Shown here piece by piece: positions 32,588-40,794 of a DNA stretch of 49,101 nucleotides. The stretch is from positions 1-49,101 of the forward strand of contig MFLU01000007.1 of the NCBI GenBank assembly GCA_001783335.1, read 5' to 3'. How positions within the stretch are numbered: the stretch's first letter is position 1; every line of letters starts with the position of its first letter. The stretch comes from Candidatus Kaiserbacteria bacterium RIFCSPLOWO2_01_FULL_50_24. Its GTDB lineage: Bacteria > Patescibacteriota > Minisyncoccia > Phycocordibacterales > UBA2100. A program made the translations under genes and the position numbers. A model generated the notes under the pieces. It did no database searches. It worked only from the letters and a program-made list of their open reading frames with translations, and had not been told where the DNA came from.

Positions 32588-33942
32588 CACTTGCCTCCAT
32601 CTAGAATGATACATGTCACGTGCGAGCCGGTGCCCGCATGGCTTATCGCCATGCCACGTCGCGCATCGGGAACTTGCAAACTCTCAAAGTCCGTCGGTTT
32701 GGTTTTGCCGAACCGTTTCCATAGTTCTTCGTCGTCGTGAATTTCATTCCATTGTCCTCGCACTTGCCAGAAAATCTCTGCAAGTTGGAACAAGCCAGTG
32801 GCACCAACCGCATGCATTGAGCCGATGAGGCCGCCGGATAAATTCGTGGGAAGCCGTCCGCCCAAATAGGCATCGCCACTTTCCACAAATTCAGCTCCGC
32901 GTCCATACGGCCGGAAGCCGACGTCTTCGTAGGTCTGGATGTCGGAAACGGTAAACGCATCGTGCGTTTCCGCCAGGTCCAATTCCTCAACCGGATCGGT
33001 GATTCCCGCCATAAGATACGCTTGCCGTGCCGCAAAGCGCGCGGCAAGGAAACTCGTAAATCCAGGCCAATCATTACTGCGGCCCTTGTATGTGTCTTCC
33101 GTTTCGTTCGGCAGAAGCAATATAGGCATATCGCGCCTATCTGCGGTACGCAGAGTATGTGTTCCCGCGCCTATACCGATAACCTCAACGGGGTGATCGG
33201 TGAGGCGATATGCCGTCTCCTCATCACAAAAGATGAGCACGGCAGCACCGGTACTCATGACGCAACATTCCGGGAATGTTAGCGGGTCGGAGACGACCTT
33301 TGCATTGAGGATTTCCTCTATTGAATAGTCGCCCGGCAATTGCGAAAACGGCGAAAAACGCGCGTAGTGATGATTCTTCTGCGCGATTTTGGCGAGTGTC
33401 TCCCGTTGGGGATGATACTCGTGCAGATAGCGTCGCATCATGAGCGCATAGTACGCGGTGTAGGACCAGCCGAGAGGAGATTCAAAATCTTTACACGCTG
33501 CGGACGCAATGTATGCATTTCCTTGGCGCGTATTGACTTCGTCCATCCTCTCCCAACCGACTACAGGAACCACCGAGGCAGACCCTGATGCAATGAGCTC
33601 AATCGCTGTTTTCGCGGCGGAACCACCTGTCGCGCCACCGGTTTTCACTTCAATGTTTGGAATCGGATCAAAACCGAGATAGTCGTGAATCTTTGATGCG
33701 GCCAAAAGCTGATCGCCGAAGTGGTCCGCAAACTGCGAATAGACACAGAGGTTCACCATACCGTGAAATTCCTGTGCGGACACTTTCGTGCCTTGAACGG
33801 CCATCTTCATTGCCTCAAGGCACAACTCTGTTGACTGTTTTTCCGGATAGAATTTCCGAAAATCGGTCATCCCGACCCCCACAAGAAATACCTTGCGGGA
33901 TAGCCTGGGCACTCGTAGGTTTCCTTTGCCAAATTTAATCAC
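32587..33942 (-). CDS. SCP2-type thiolase-fold protein lacking the canonical nucleophilic Cys
   Basis: GTG start with AGGAGG SD; IEVKTGGATGGSAAKTA in place of ENxCASGSxA; HDAF-like ETHDAFTVSDI; GGLIGSMHAVGATG. Confidence 0.8.
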   Translation of the reverse strand: MIKFGKGNLRVPRLSRKVFLVGVGMTDFRKFYPEKQSTELCLEAMKMAVQGTKVSAQEFHGMVNLCVYSQFADHFGDQLLAASKIHDYLGFDPIPNIEVKTGGATGGSAAKTAIELIASGSASVVPVVGWERMDEVNTRQGNAYIASAACKDFESPLGWSYTAYYALMMRRYLHEYHPQRETLAKIAQKNHHYARFSPFSQLPGDYSIEEILNAKVVSDPLTFPECCVMSTGAAVLIFCDEETAYRLTDHPVEVIGIGAGTHTLRTADRRDMPILLLPNETEDTYKGRSNDWPGFTSFLAARFAARQAYLMAGITDPVEELDLAETHDAFTVSDIQTYEDVGFRPYGRGAEFVESGDAYLGGRLPTNLSGGLIGSMHAVGATGLFQLAEIFWQVRGQWNEIHDDEELWKRFGKTKPTDFESLQVPDARRGMAISHAGTGSHVTCIILDGGK

Positions 33943-34033
33943 TTCACATCCTCCTTAGTTTCCTTAGTCAAAGGCCAGTCTGGGCACACACTACTATGTT
34001 GATTGCCGCATGTAAACCCCCACACCTTTCCTG

Positions 34034-34072
34034 TTTTTTCCACTAACGCAAGTTCTTGCGTTAGTGGAAAAA
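34034..34072. repeat. CACTAACGCAA hairpin, copy 1
   Basis: ttttttccactaacgcaag-ttc(t)-cttgcgttagtggaaaaa. Confidence 0.75.
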
Positions 34073-34108
34073 GAAAAAGCTCCCGCACAAGGCGAGAGTT
34101 ATGATAGT

Positions 34109-34552
34109 TTAAAAAACAAACAGCGTGACCTCGGTCGGCTCAATGACATTCTCCCCTTGCTGGTTAGTGTATCTCACCCCGATCTGCAGTTTGCTGTTTT
34201 TAATATCCAGTACCTCAAGCCGAGTGGTTACGGTATCTCCCACTTGCACGGGTTTTATAAACCGCACTTTTTCTAGTCTGCCGAATATGGCCCCGTTGCC
34301 CCCAAGTCTCCAAAGAGGCCCAGAAACCAACGATGCACAAAGCATGCCGTGCGCGATTGGACGGCCGATGTTCAACTTTTTCTTAATTTCTTCTTTACCC
34401 GGGAAATTCTCTTTCGTGTGCATGGGGTTGAAGTCTTCAATTAGAGCCGCAAACCCATCTATGAGTTCTTGTGTTATTTCTTTTTTAAAGATCACCACGT
34501 TTCCGACTTGTGGCATTTCTGCCTCTGCGGTTCGTATTTTACCTCGTGGCAT
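34109..34552 (-). CDS. MaoC-like (R-specific) enoyl-CoA hydratase
   Basis: LIEDFNPMHTKENF hydratase-2 motif, RPIAHGMLCASLVSG, VRFIKPVQVGDTVT. Confidence 0.85.
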   Translation of the reverse strand: MPRGKIRTAEAEMPQVGNVVIFKKEITQELIDGFAALIEDFNPMHTKENFPGKEEIKKKLNIGRPIAHGMLCASLVSGPLWRLGGNGAIFGRLEKVRFIKPVQVGDTVTTRLEVLDIKNSKLQIGVRYTNQQGENVIEPTEVTLFVF

Positions 34553-34730
34553 TTCCGCCTCCGCTGTTCGCGTTCTGCCCGCATTTAATACCTGTTTGTA
34601 TGAAAGTCAAGCATTACTGGAATTCGTCGAGAACGCCCTGCCCTCTTGGGGCAGGGATCGAGCGAGCTGGCGTTTTTACGGTACCGTACTCTACTGTATG
34701 CAGAAATCTCACAATGGTGTATCAAAGCAA

Positions 34731-34757
34731 AACTCCGGGAATTTTGCTCCCGGAGTT
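34731..34757 (-). terminator. Terminator downstream of thiolase
   Basis: aactccggga...tcccggagtt; minus strand followed by ttgctttg. Confidence 0.55.
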
Positions 34758-34815
34758 GTTGGGGGTGGACCCACATAGGGATCACCCCGGAAATGAACAT
34801 TAAATGTCTCACGTG

Positions 34816-36048
34816 CTACACCCGCTCCAAGAGGACCGCCACGGCTTCGCCGCCGCCGTTACAGGTTGTGGCGATGCCATACCGCAATGCATGTTTTTGT
34901 ATTTGAACTGCAAGTGTACCGGTTATGCGCGCGCTCGTTGCACCAAGCGGATGTCCTATCGCGATTGAACCACCCCATATATTCAGACGACCTCGAGGAA
35001 TCCGCAGTTCCTTTGCTGTATAGATCGGTACCACCGCCGACGCCTCATTGACCTCAAAAAAGCCGATGTCTGAAATGTCAAGTTCATTTTTAAGCAGCAG
35101 TCTTCCGATTGCGGGAACCGGCGCCGTCGTATACCACTCTAGATCGTGCGAAAAGGTAGCGAAATCCACGATGCGCGCAAGAGGTACAAGGTGGAGCCGC
35201 CGTATCGCATCATCACTTGCAATGAGGAGTGCTGATGCGCCGTCTGCAAGCTGCGACATGGCGGCGAGAGTCACCCGAGTGCACTTGGGAAGTGGCGCCA
35301 TATTTTTCATTTTCTCTAATTCCGGTCCTCGTAGCGTCTCGTCACGCGTGAGTTCTGTGCCGTCAGATAACGTAATCGGGACTATATGTTCCGCCATGCG
35401 ATCTTCCAGATCCGTCATACTGGCACGCGCGCAACTTAGATATGCATACTGGTCCAAATCGTCTCGCGGAATATTTTTGTCTACCGCGCACAGGTCGGAA
35501 AGCATTGCCATGTTTGGACGATCCATCCGCGATGGCTCGGTGAGTCCGTCATAAAACATGCTGTCGTATGCCAACACACTTTCCGCATCTCTCAACGAAG
35601 TAGCTTCCTCATACAGGGTCGCAAGGTTCTGATCGCCCGGCTTTGCACTCACGCGCCGCAGTAAATACGGTGATCGGCTCATGCTCTCCATGCCACCCGA
35701 AATCATTAGGTTTACCTCTCCAACACGAATCATATTTGTTGCGTGATGTAGTGCGACAAGTGAGGAAGAGCAGACCTTATTGAATGTTTCTGCAGGGCAC
35801 GACTCTGGTAAGCCGCCAAGAATCGCAGCTCTCCGCGCCGGAGCTTGACCCTCACCGGCAGTTAAAACCTCCCCCATGAAAACACCGTTCACTTCTTCAC
35901 GAGGAATCTCGTACTTTTGAAGCAGTTTTTTGATGGCAATGCCGCCAAGCTCGGCAGCGGAAAAATCCTTGAGTGCGCCCATGAATTTCCCATGGGGTGT
36001 GCGTGTAAAGCCGCACATGTATACGTTTCGTAATGCAGATTTTCTCAT
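34816..36048 (-). CDS. Acetyl-CoA C-acetyltransferase (thiolase)
   Basis: 410 aa; ETFNKVCSSSLVALHHA (Cys), GGSIAIGHPLGATSARI (His), ATTCNGGGEAVAVLLE (Cys). Confidence 0.9.
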   Translation of the reverse strand: MRKSALRNVYMCGFTRTPHGKFMGALKDFSAAELGGIAIKKLLQKYEIPREEVNGVFMGEVLTAGEGQAPARRAAILGGLPESCPAETFNKVCSSSLVALHHATNMIRVGEVNLMISGGMESMSRSPYLLRRVSAKPGDQNLATLYEEATSLRDAESVLAYDSMFYDGLTEPSRMDRPNMAMLSDLCAVDKNIPRDDLDQYAYLSCARASMTDLEDRMAEHIVPITLSDGTELTRDETLRGPELEKMKNMAPLPKCTRVTLAAMSQLADGASALLIASDDAIRRLHLVPLARIVDFATFSHDLEWYTTAPVPAIGRLLLKNELDISDIGFFEVNEASAVVPIYTAKELRIPRGRLNIWGGSIAIGHPLGATSARITGTLAVQIQKHALRYGIATTCNGGGEAVAVLLERV

Positions 36049-36079
36049 CTTTCAATTTCCTCTTGTTTCTTTTCCTACA

Positions 36080-36504
36080 CTAGCCCAGAACTAAATTAAT
36101 ATCAAGCCCCAACCGCCACGCGATCACCAAACGAACCCGTGCAGTCGATGTTTTTCGCAGAAATCATAGATGCATAATTAATTTAGTGCTGGGCTAGCGC
36201 ACCTTCGCTTAAAGAACAAGGGGGCGCTCCGTCGGCGCACCTGTTTGGGAGACCGCTCACGCCCCGCTCCAGTTTTGTCTTTCAGCAAAACTGGAGCGGG
36301 ACTCTGCTACGGTTAAGTCTCCCAAACAGGTGCGCCTCCTCCGCTAAAGTTGTAGGGGTTGAAAAACGGCTCACACGCGAATGAGCCGTTCAATATGGCT
36401 TAAATACTTACTGGTATGCGCTGTGCACGGTATCGGGATTTCGTAAATCCCGATATACGAAGGAGAGTTCTTCGTCTAATATCGGGATTTACGAAATCCC
36501 GATA
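36080..36504. repeat. Intergenic stack of nested and serial inverted repeats
   Basis: Arms 36080-36100/36177-36197; 36234-36252/36318-36336; 36263-36277/36286-36300; hairpins 36365-36390, 36431-36455, 36480-36504. Confidence 0.85.
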
Positions 36505-36539
36505 TACTCCGCTACGGTTAAGTGCTCGGGAAAACAGAT

Positions 36540-36565
36540 GGCCGTCCCGGTAAGCCGGGACGGCC
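36540..36565 (-). terminator. Terminator of Nudix gene
   Basis: ggccgtcccgg-taag-ccgggacggcc; minus strand followed by atctgtttt. Confidence 0.65.
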
Positions 36566-36573
36566 AGGTATAC

Positions 36574-37206
36574 TCATGCCGCTTGTGCGGCGCGGTGTTC
36601 TTCTTCCCACGCCGCGATGACCAGTGGGAGCAACATTGTCGGCTCACGGTGGTCCCAAAAGAGGGGCGCGTTTTCGCCTCTCTCGGTCCTTCCGTTAAGG
36701 AAGTTAGGGTCGGACAAGATGTCAATCGGCAAGATTTCGATAATCTCGCCCTCGTTCCCGACTCCCTTCGCCTCGACGCTCTTCCATAAAAACTCTTCTG
36801 GCACAAATGTTGCGCCGAAGTCAAAAACGTATCCCTTACTGTCCGAGAATCGCCCGAGTGATTCAAACTCGTCGTGCGGGTTCAATGGAACACCCGTCTC
36901 CTCGTCAATTTCTCGGACGATTGCCGCTTCTCGAGACTCACCCGGCTCAATCTTTCCGCCAGGATGTTTTCGGCAATCTAGATGTTTCGGGTCCATCACG
37001 AGCGCGATACTCGTAACCCGCATGTCTTGGTTATGGCCAAGTATCGCACGCCGCACGCCGGTTACCGGCATGTCGGGAGCAACTTTCGCGCTGCCGCTCG
37101 CTCCAAACTGCCGCCTCTGCGGCTCGCCGCTTCCGGCATCGACGGGCTCTTCTTGCAGATATTCCCACCAGGGGAATTGCCAGCCCTTGAAGTGCTTGTT
37201 GCTCAC
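36574..37206 (-). CDS. Nudix hydrolase
   Basis: Nudix box GGKIEPGESREAAIVREIDEETGV. Confidence 0.9.
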   Translation of the reverse strand: MSNKHFKGWQFPWWEYLQEEPVDAGSGEPQRRQFGASGSAKVAPDMPVTGVRRAILGHNQDMRVTSIALVMDPKHLDCRKHPGGKIEPGESREAAIVREIDEETGVPLNPHDEFESLGRFSDSKGYVFDFGATFVPEEFLWKSVEAKGVGNEGEIIEILPIDILSDPNFLNGRTERGENAPLFWDHREPTMLLPLVIAAWEEEHRAAQAA

Positions 37207-37456
37207 TCTCTGCTCCTGTTCGCGCTTGATTGCGCGCCGAATGCATTAAAGCATACAATAGCCAATTACGCAAGCTATGGTATAGTGGTATGTGTTCTGT
37301 AAGAGCGAAACATAGGTTATGGTTCGACACCTCTTAATTTTCAATTACCAATTCTCAATTTTCAATAAATGTTCCAATTACCCAATGTTTGAAAATTGGA
37401 AATTAAAAATTGATAATTTTTCCCACCATAGCCCTTAGTAGATTTTTTGTGGAGAT

Positions 37457-38344
37457 ATGGATAAACACGCCACACAACAAAGGATTTCCGAAATAGAGAC
37501 CGCGATGGGCGCGGCTGATTTTTGGGTTGACAAAGATGCCGCACAAACAGTGCTCAAAGAATATCAGGATCTAAAACAACAACTTGTGGGCGGTCTAGGG
37601 TACGACAAGAACGACGCCATCATAAGTATTACTTCCGGTGCGGGCGGCGACGATGCGGAAGATTTTTCTCGGATATTGTTTGAAATGTACGGAAAGTACG
37701 CGGCAAAGCGGGGGTGGAAAACCGCGCTTCTTTCTTCCAATCAAAATTCCAATGGCGGCTACCGGCACGTTTCGTTTGAGGTACTTGGAAAAAACGCATA
37801 TGGAACGCTTAAAAACGAAGCGGGCGTGCATCGCTTAGTGCGCATGTCGCCCTTTAACGCAGCTGGGAAGCGGCAAACAAGCTTTTCGCTCGTGGAGGTG
37901 TTGCCGAAATTGCCGGATACAGACGACACGCGTATACCGGAAGTGGAACTTGAAATGTCGTTTGCAAGATCCGGCGGCGCCGGCGGGCAAAATGTAAACA
38001 AGCGTGACACGGCGGTGCGTATAACGCACAAGCCGACCGGGCTTTCCGTGCACGTAACGAGCGAGCGCAGTCAAGTGCAGAACAGGGAAAAGGGGCTGGA
38101 ACTGCTCCGCAGTAAACTCTGGGAACTTCGCGAAAGGGAGCGCGAAGCGAAAGAGCGCGGTCTTTCGGCGGGTGCGTCTACAAAAATAGAGTGGGGGAGC
38201 CAGATTCGCTCGTATGTTTTACACCCGTACAAATTGGTGAAAGACCACCGCACCGATTACGAGGAAAGAAATGTAGACCAAGTGCTCGAAGGTGATATTC
38301 GGGGGTTCGTTGACGCAGGAAATTCGCGGCAAGATAAAACATAA
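37457..38344 (+). CDS. prfB: Peptide chain release factor 2
   Basis: [15 protein letters not shown] (SPF tripeptide) and [12 protein letters not shown] (GGQ); C-terminal [19 protein letters not shown]. Confidence 0.95.
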   Translation: MDKHATQQRISEIETAMGAADFWVDKDAAQTVLKEYQDLKQQLVGGLGYDKNDAIISITSGAGGDDAEDFSRILFEMYGKYAAKRGWKTALLSSNQNSNGGYRHVSFEVLGKNAYGTLKNEAGVHRLVRMSPFNAAGKRQTSFSLVEVLPKLPDTDDTRIPEVELEMSFARSGGAGGQNVNKRDTAVRITHKPTGLSVHVTSERSQVQNREKGLELLRSKLWELREREREAKERGLSAGASTKIEWGSQIRSYVLHPYKLVKDHRTDYEERNVDQVLEGDIRGFVDAGNSRQDKT

Positions 38345-38374
38345 ACAACATGTATGACGCTAGCAGATAGTATC

Positions 38375-38405
38375 GCCGGCAAAACCAATTCGTGGTTTTG
38401 CCGGC
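38375..38405 (+). terminator. Hairpin between prfB and ftsE
   Basis: gccggcaaaacca-attcg-tggttttgccggc. Confidence 0.6.
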
Positions 38406-38475
38406 TCCTTCATATGCTATATAATGGAACTCGTATTTCCTAGAAGCTGACAGCTAAAAGCTGAAAGCTATTTTT

Positions 38476-39156
38476 ATGATTTACTACGACAAAGTTACGA
38501 AACAATACAACGGCGGAGCTCCCGTCGTACACGAAGTGACTCTTGGCATTGAGCCGGGCGAGTTTGTTTCTATCGTGGGTCACTCGGGGGCGGGAAAAAC
38601 AACGCTTCTCAAATTATTGTTCGCAGAAATTAAACCGACCGAGGGATCGGTATATTTTGGCTCAAACGATGTACACACGCTTTCTTCTAACGAGTTGTTA
38701 AAACTACGTCGTAATATAGGCACAGTATTTCAAGATTTTCGGCTTTTACCCACAAAAAATGTGTATGAAAATATCGCGTTTGCAATGGAAGTGGCGGGGC
38801 ACTCGGACGACGATATCCAAGCAGACGTGCCACACGTCTTGGATCTCGTTGGCATCTCCGACAAAATATGGAGTTTTCCTCGAGAGCTCTCTGGCGGAGA
38901 GCAACAGCGGGTGGCGATTGCGCGCGCCATTGTGAACCAGCCGGATGTTTTAATAGCAGACGAGCCAACGGGAAATCTTGACCCCATTAACACGCACGAT
39001 GTCGTAGAGATACTTAAAAAAATAAATGACCTCGGCACAACCGTGCTCTTAACGACGCACAACAGGTCGGTCGTTGATTCCGTTGGAAGGCGCGTGGTCA
39101 CTATGGACCAGGGCCGCGTTATTCGGGACGACGCGCACGGTAAATATACCTTATGA
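38476..39156 (+). CDS. ftsE: Cell division ATP-binding protein FtsE
   Basis: Walker A GHSGAGKTTLL, signature LSGGEQQRVAIARA, Walker B VLIADEPTGNLD; followed by ftsX. Confidence 0.95.
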   Translation: MIYYDKVTKQYNGGAPVVHEVTLGIEPGEFVSIVGHSGAGKTTLLKLLFAEIKPTEGSVYFGSNDVHTLSSNELLKLRRNIGTVFQDFRLLPTKNVYENIAFAMEVAGHSDDDIQADVPHVLDLVGISDKIWSFPRELSGGEQQRVAIARAIVNQPDVLIADEPTGNLDPINTHDVVEILKKINDLGTTVLLTTHNRSVVDSVGRRVVTMDQGRVIRDDAHGKYTL

Positions 39157-39250
39157 ATATAGCTTCTAGCTTTTAGGTGCTAGCTTCTAGGAGGAAAGAT
39201 ATGAATAAGCAGCTTCTAGGTGTTAGGTTCTAGCTTCTAGGAGAAAAGAT

Positions 39251-39622
39251 ATGAACAAGGAAGTTCGGTCTCATAAGGATTTAGTCGTCTGGCAGAAATC
39301 AATCGTGTTGGTAGTTGAGATCTATTGCTTCACAGAAAAGTTTCCGCGAGAAGAAATGTTTTCCCTAGTATCACAAATGCGAAGAGCGGCTGTTTCTATC
39401 CCGTCAAATATTGCAGAGGGCAGAAGCAGGGGAACGCGAAAAGATTTTACTCACTTTCTCCGCGTTGGACTTGGATCAGTGGCAGAACTTGAAACACAAC
39501 TATTTATTTGTCAGAAATTACATTTCGGGGACCCCAAACAATCGCAAGGTATTGAAAGTGAGCTATCCGAAGTCGGAAGAATGTTGCATGCTATGATTAA
39601 AAAGCTAGAAGCTAAAAGCTAG
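39251..39622 (+). CDS. Four-helix-bundle protein inserted between ftsE and ftsX
   Basis: 123 aa; HKDLVVWQKSIVLVVEIYCFTEKFPREEMFSLVSQMRRAAVSIPSNIAEGRSR. Confidence 0.9.
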   Translation: MNKEVRSHKDLVVWQKSIVLVVEIYCFTEKFPREEMFSLVSQMRRAAVSIPSNIAEGRSRGTRKDFTHFLRVGLGSVAELETQLFICQKLHFGDPKQSQGIESELSEVGRMLHAMIKKLEAKS

Positions 39623-39643
39623 CACCTATAAGCTATATACACT

Positions 39644-40588
39644 ATGAATAAATGGACCAACACTAAACGAGTGGCGCGGTACGGCCTCATTGGTTTTATT
39701 CGGAATGGCTTTGTGTCGTTTTCCGCTATTCTGGTGATGACGATAACGCTGTTCGTTATAGCCAATATCCTTCTGTCGCATGCCGCTCTCAATTCTACGC
39801 TCCAGCAGCTCGTGAATCAGGTAGACGTAACCGTGTATTTCACTACCGAGACATCGGAAGGAGAGGTGAGCGACATAAAGCGCGCACTTGAAGCACTGCC
39901 AGAAGTTGCCCTTGTTTCTTACACAAGCCGAGAACAAGCGCTCATGGACTTTCGCGAACGTCACAAGGCAGATCAGCTTATCTTGCAAGGGTTGGATGAA
40001 CTCGGTGAGAATCCGTTAGGCGCATCGCTTTCTGTGCGCGCGAAGGAGACGTCGCAGTATGAATCAATTGCGAAGTTTCTTGACACGGTAGAAATCAACA
40101 GCACCTCCGGCGTTATTATAGAAAAAGTGAATTTTCACCAAAACAAAGCAGCCATTGATAGGCTCACCGATATTATCGCAACATCGCGAGAAAATAGCAT
40201 TGCGCGGTTTTTACTCTTCGCGCTGGCGACGCTCGTTATCGTATTTATCACCATTCGTTTCGCCATTTATACCGCCCGCGAAGAGATCGGTGTCATGAAC
40301 ATAGTCGGCGCCTCGCGCTGGTATGTGCGCGGTCCCTTCGTGATTGCGGGGGCGCTTTACGGCGTCATCTCGGGGCTCATAGTGCTCATGTTGCTGTATC
40401 CTATTCTACTCTTTCGTCCAGTATTGGTTGGCCTTGATGCGACTTCGGAAATACTCTTTGGTGACTTTGATGCGTTTCAGTATTTTACCGACTCATTTCC
40501 GTTGTTGTTTCTCACCATCATGGGCACGGGTATTGTGTTGGGAGTGCTCTCGAGCTTCTTTGCTGTGCGGAGGTATCTCAATGTGTAA
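39644..40588 (+). CDS. ftsX: Cell division protein FtsX
   Basis: 314 aa; N-terminal TM, extracellular domain (VDVTVYFTTETSEGEVSDIKRALEALPEVALVSYTSREQAL), three C-terminal TMs. Confidence 0.9.
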   Translation: MNKWTNTKRVARYGLIGFIRNGFVSFSAILVMTITLFVIANILLSHAALNSTLQQLVNQVDVTVYFTTETSEGEVSDIKRALEALPEVALVSYTSREQALMDFRERHKADQLILQGLDELGENPLGASLSVRAKETSQYESIAKFLDTVEINSTSGVIIEKVNFHQNKAAIDRLTDIIATSRENSIARFLLFALATLVIVFITIRFAIYTAREEIGVMNIVGASRWYVRGPFVIAGALYGVISGLIVLMLLYPILLFRPVLVGLDATSEILFGDFDAFQYFTDSFPLLFLTIMGTGIVLGVLSSFFAVRRYLNV

Positions 40589-40623
40589 ATCCGAAGCACG
40601 AAATTACGAAAATACGAAATACG

Positions 40624-40729
40624 AAACTCTAAATTCTAAACAAACTCGAAATAATAAATAACAAAAATCAAACACCGACGTTTGAGGTTTATGATTTGGA
40701 ATTTAATATTTGTTTAGAATTTAGAGTTT
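40624..40729. repeat. AT-rich 21-bp perfect inverted repeat upstream of pyrG
   Basis: aaactctaaattctaaacaaa (40624-40644) / tttgtttagaatttagagttt (40709-40729). Confidence 0.85.
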
Positions 40730-40794
40730 AGTGCTCGGAATTTCATTTGGATACTTGTTTCGGATTTCGATATTCGGATTTAGAATTTATAAAA

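Noticed and set aside
36080-36504. CRISPR-like array in the palindrome-rich spacer
   Set aside because: Repeats are inverted, differ from each other and lack regular spacing; no CRISPR array or cas gene seen in the window
36617-37249. 210-aa + strand ORF
   Set aside because: Antisense to the Nudix gene, whose Nudix box is unambiguous
37457-38344. Programmed frameshift in prfB
   Set aside because: The gene reads as one uninterrupted frame through SPF and GGQ motifs
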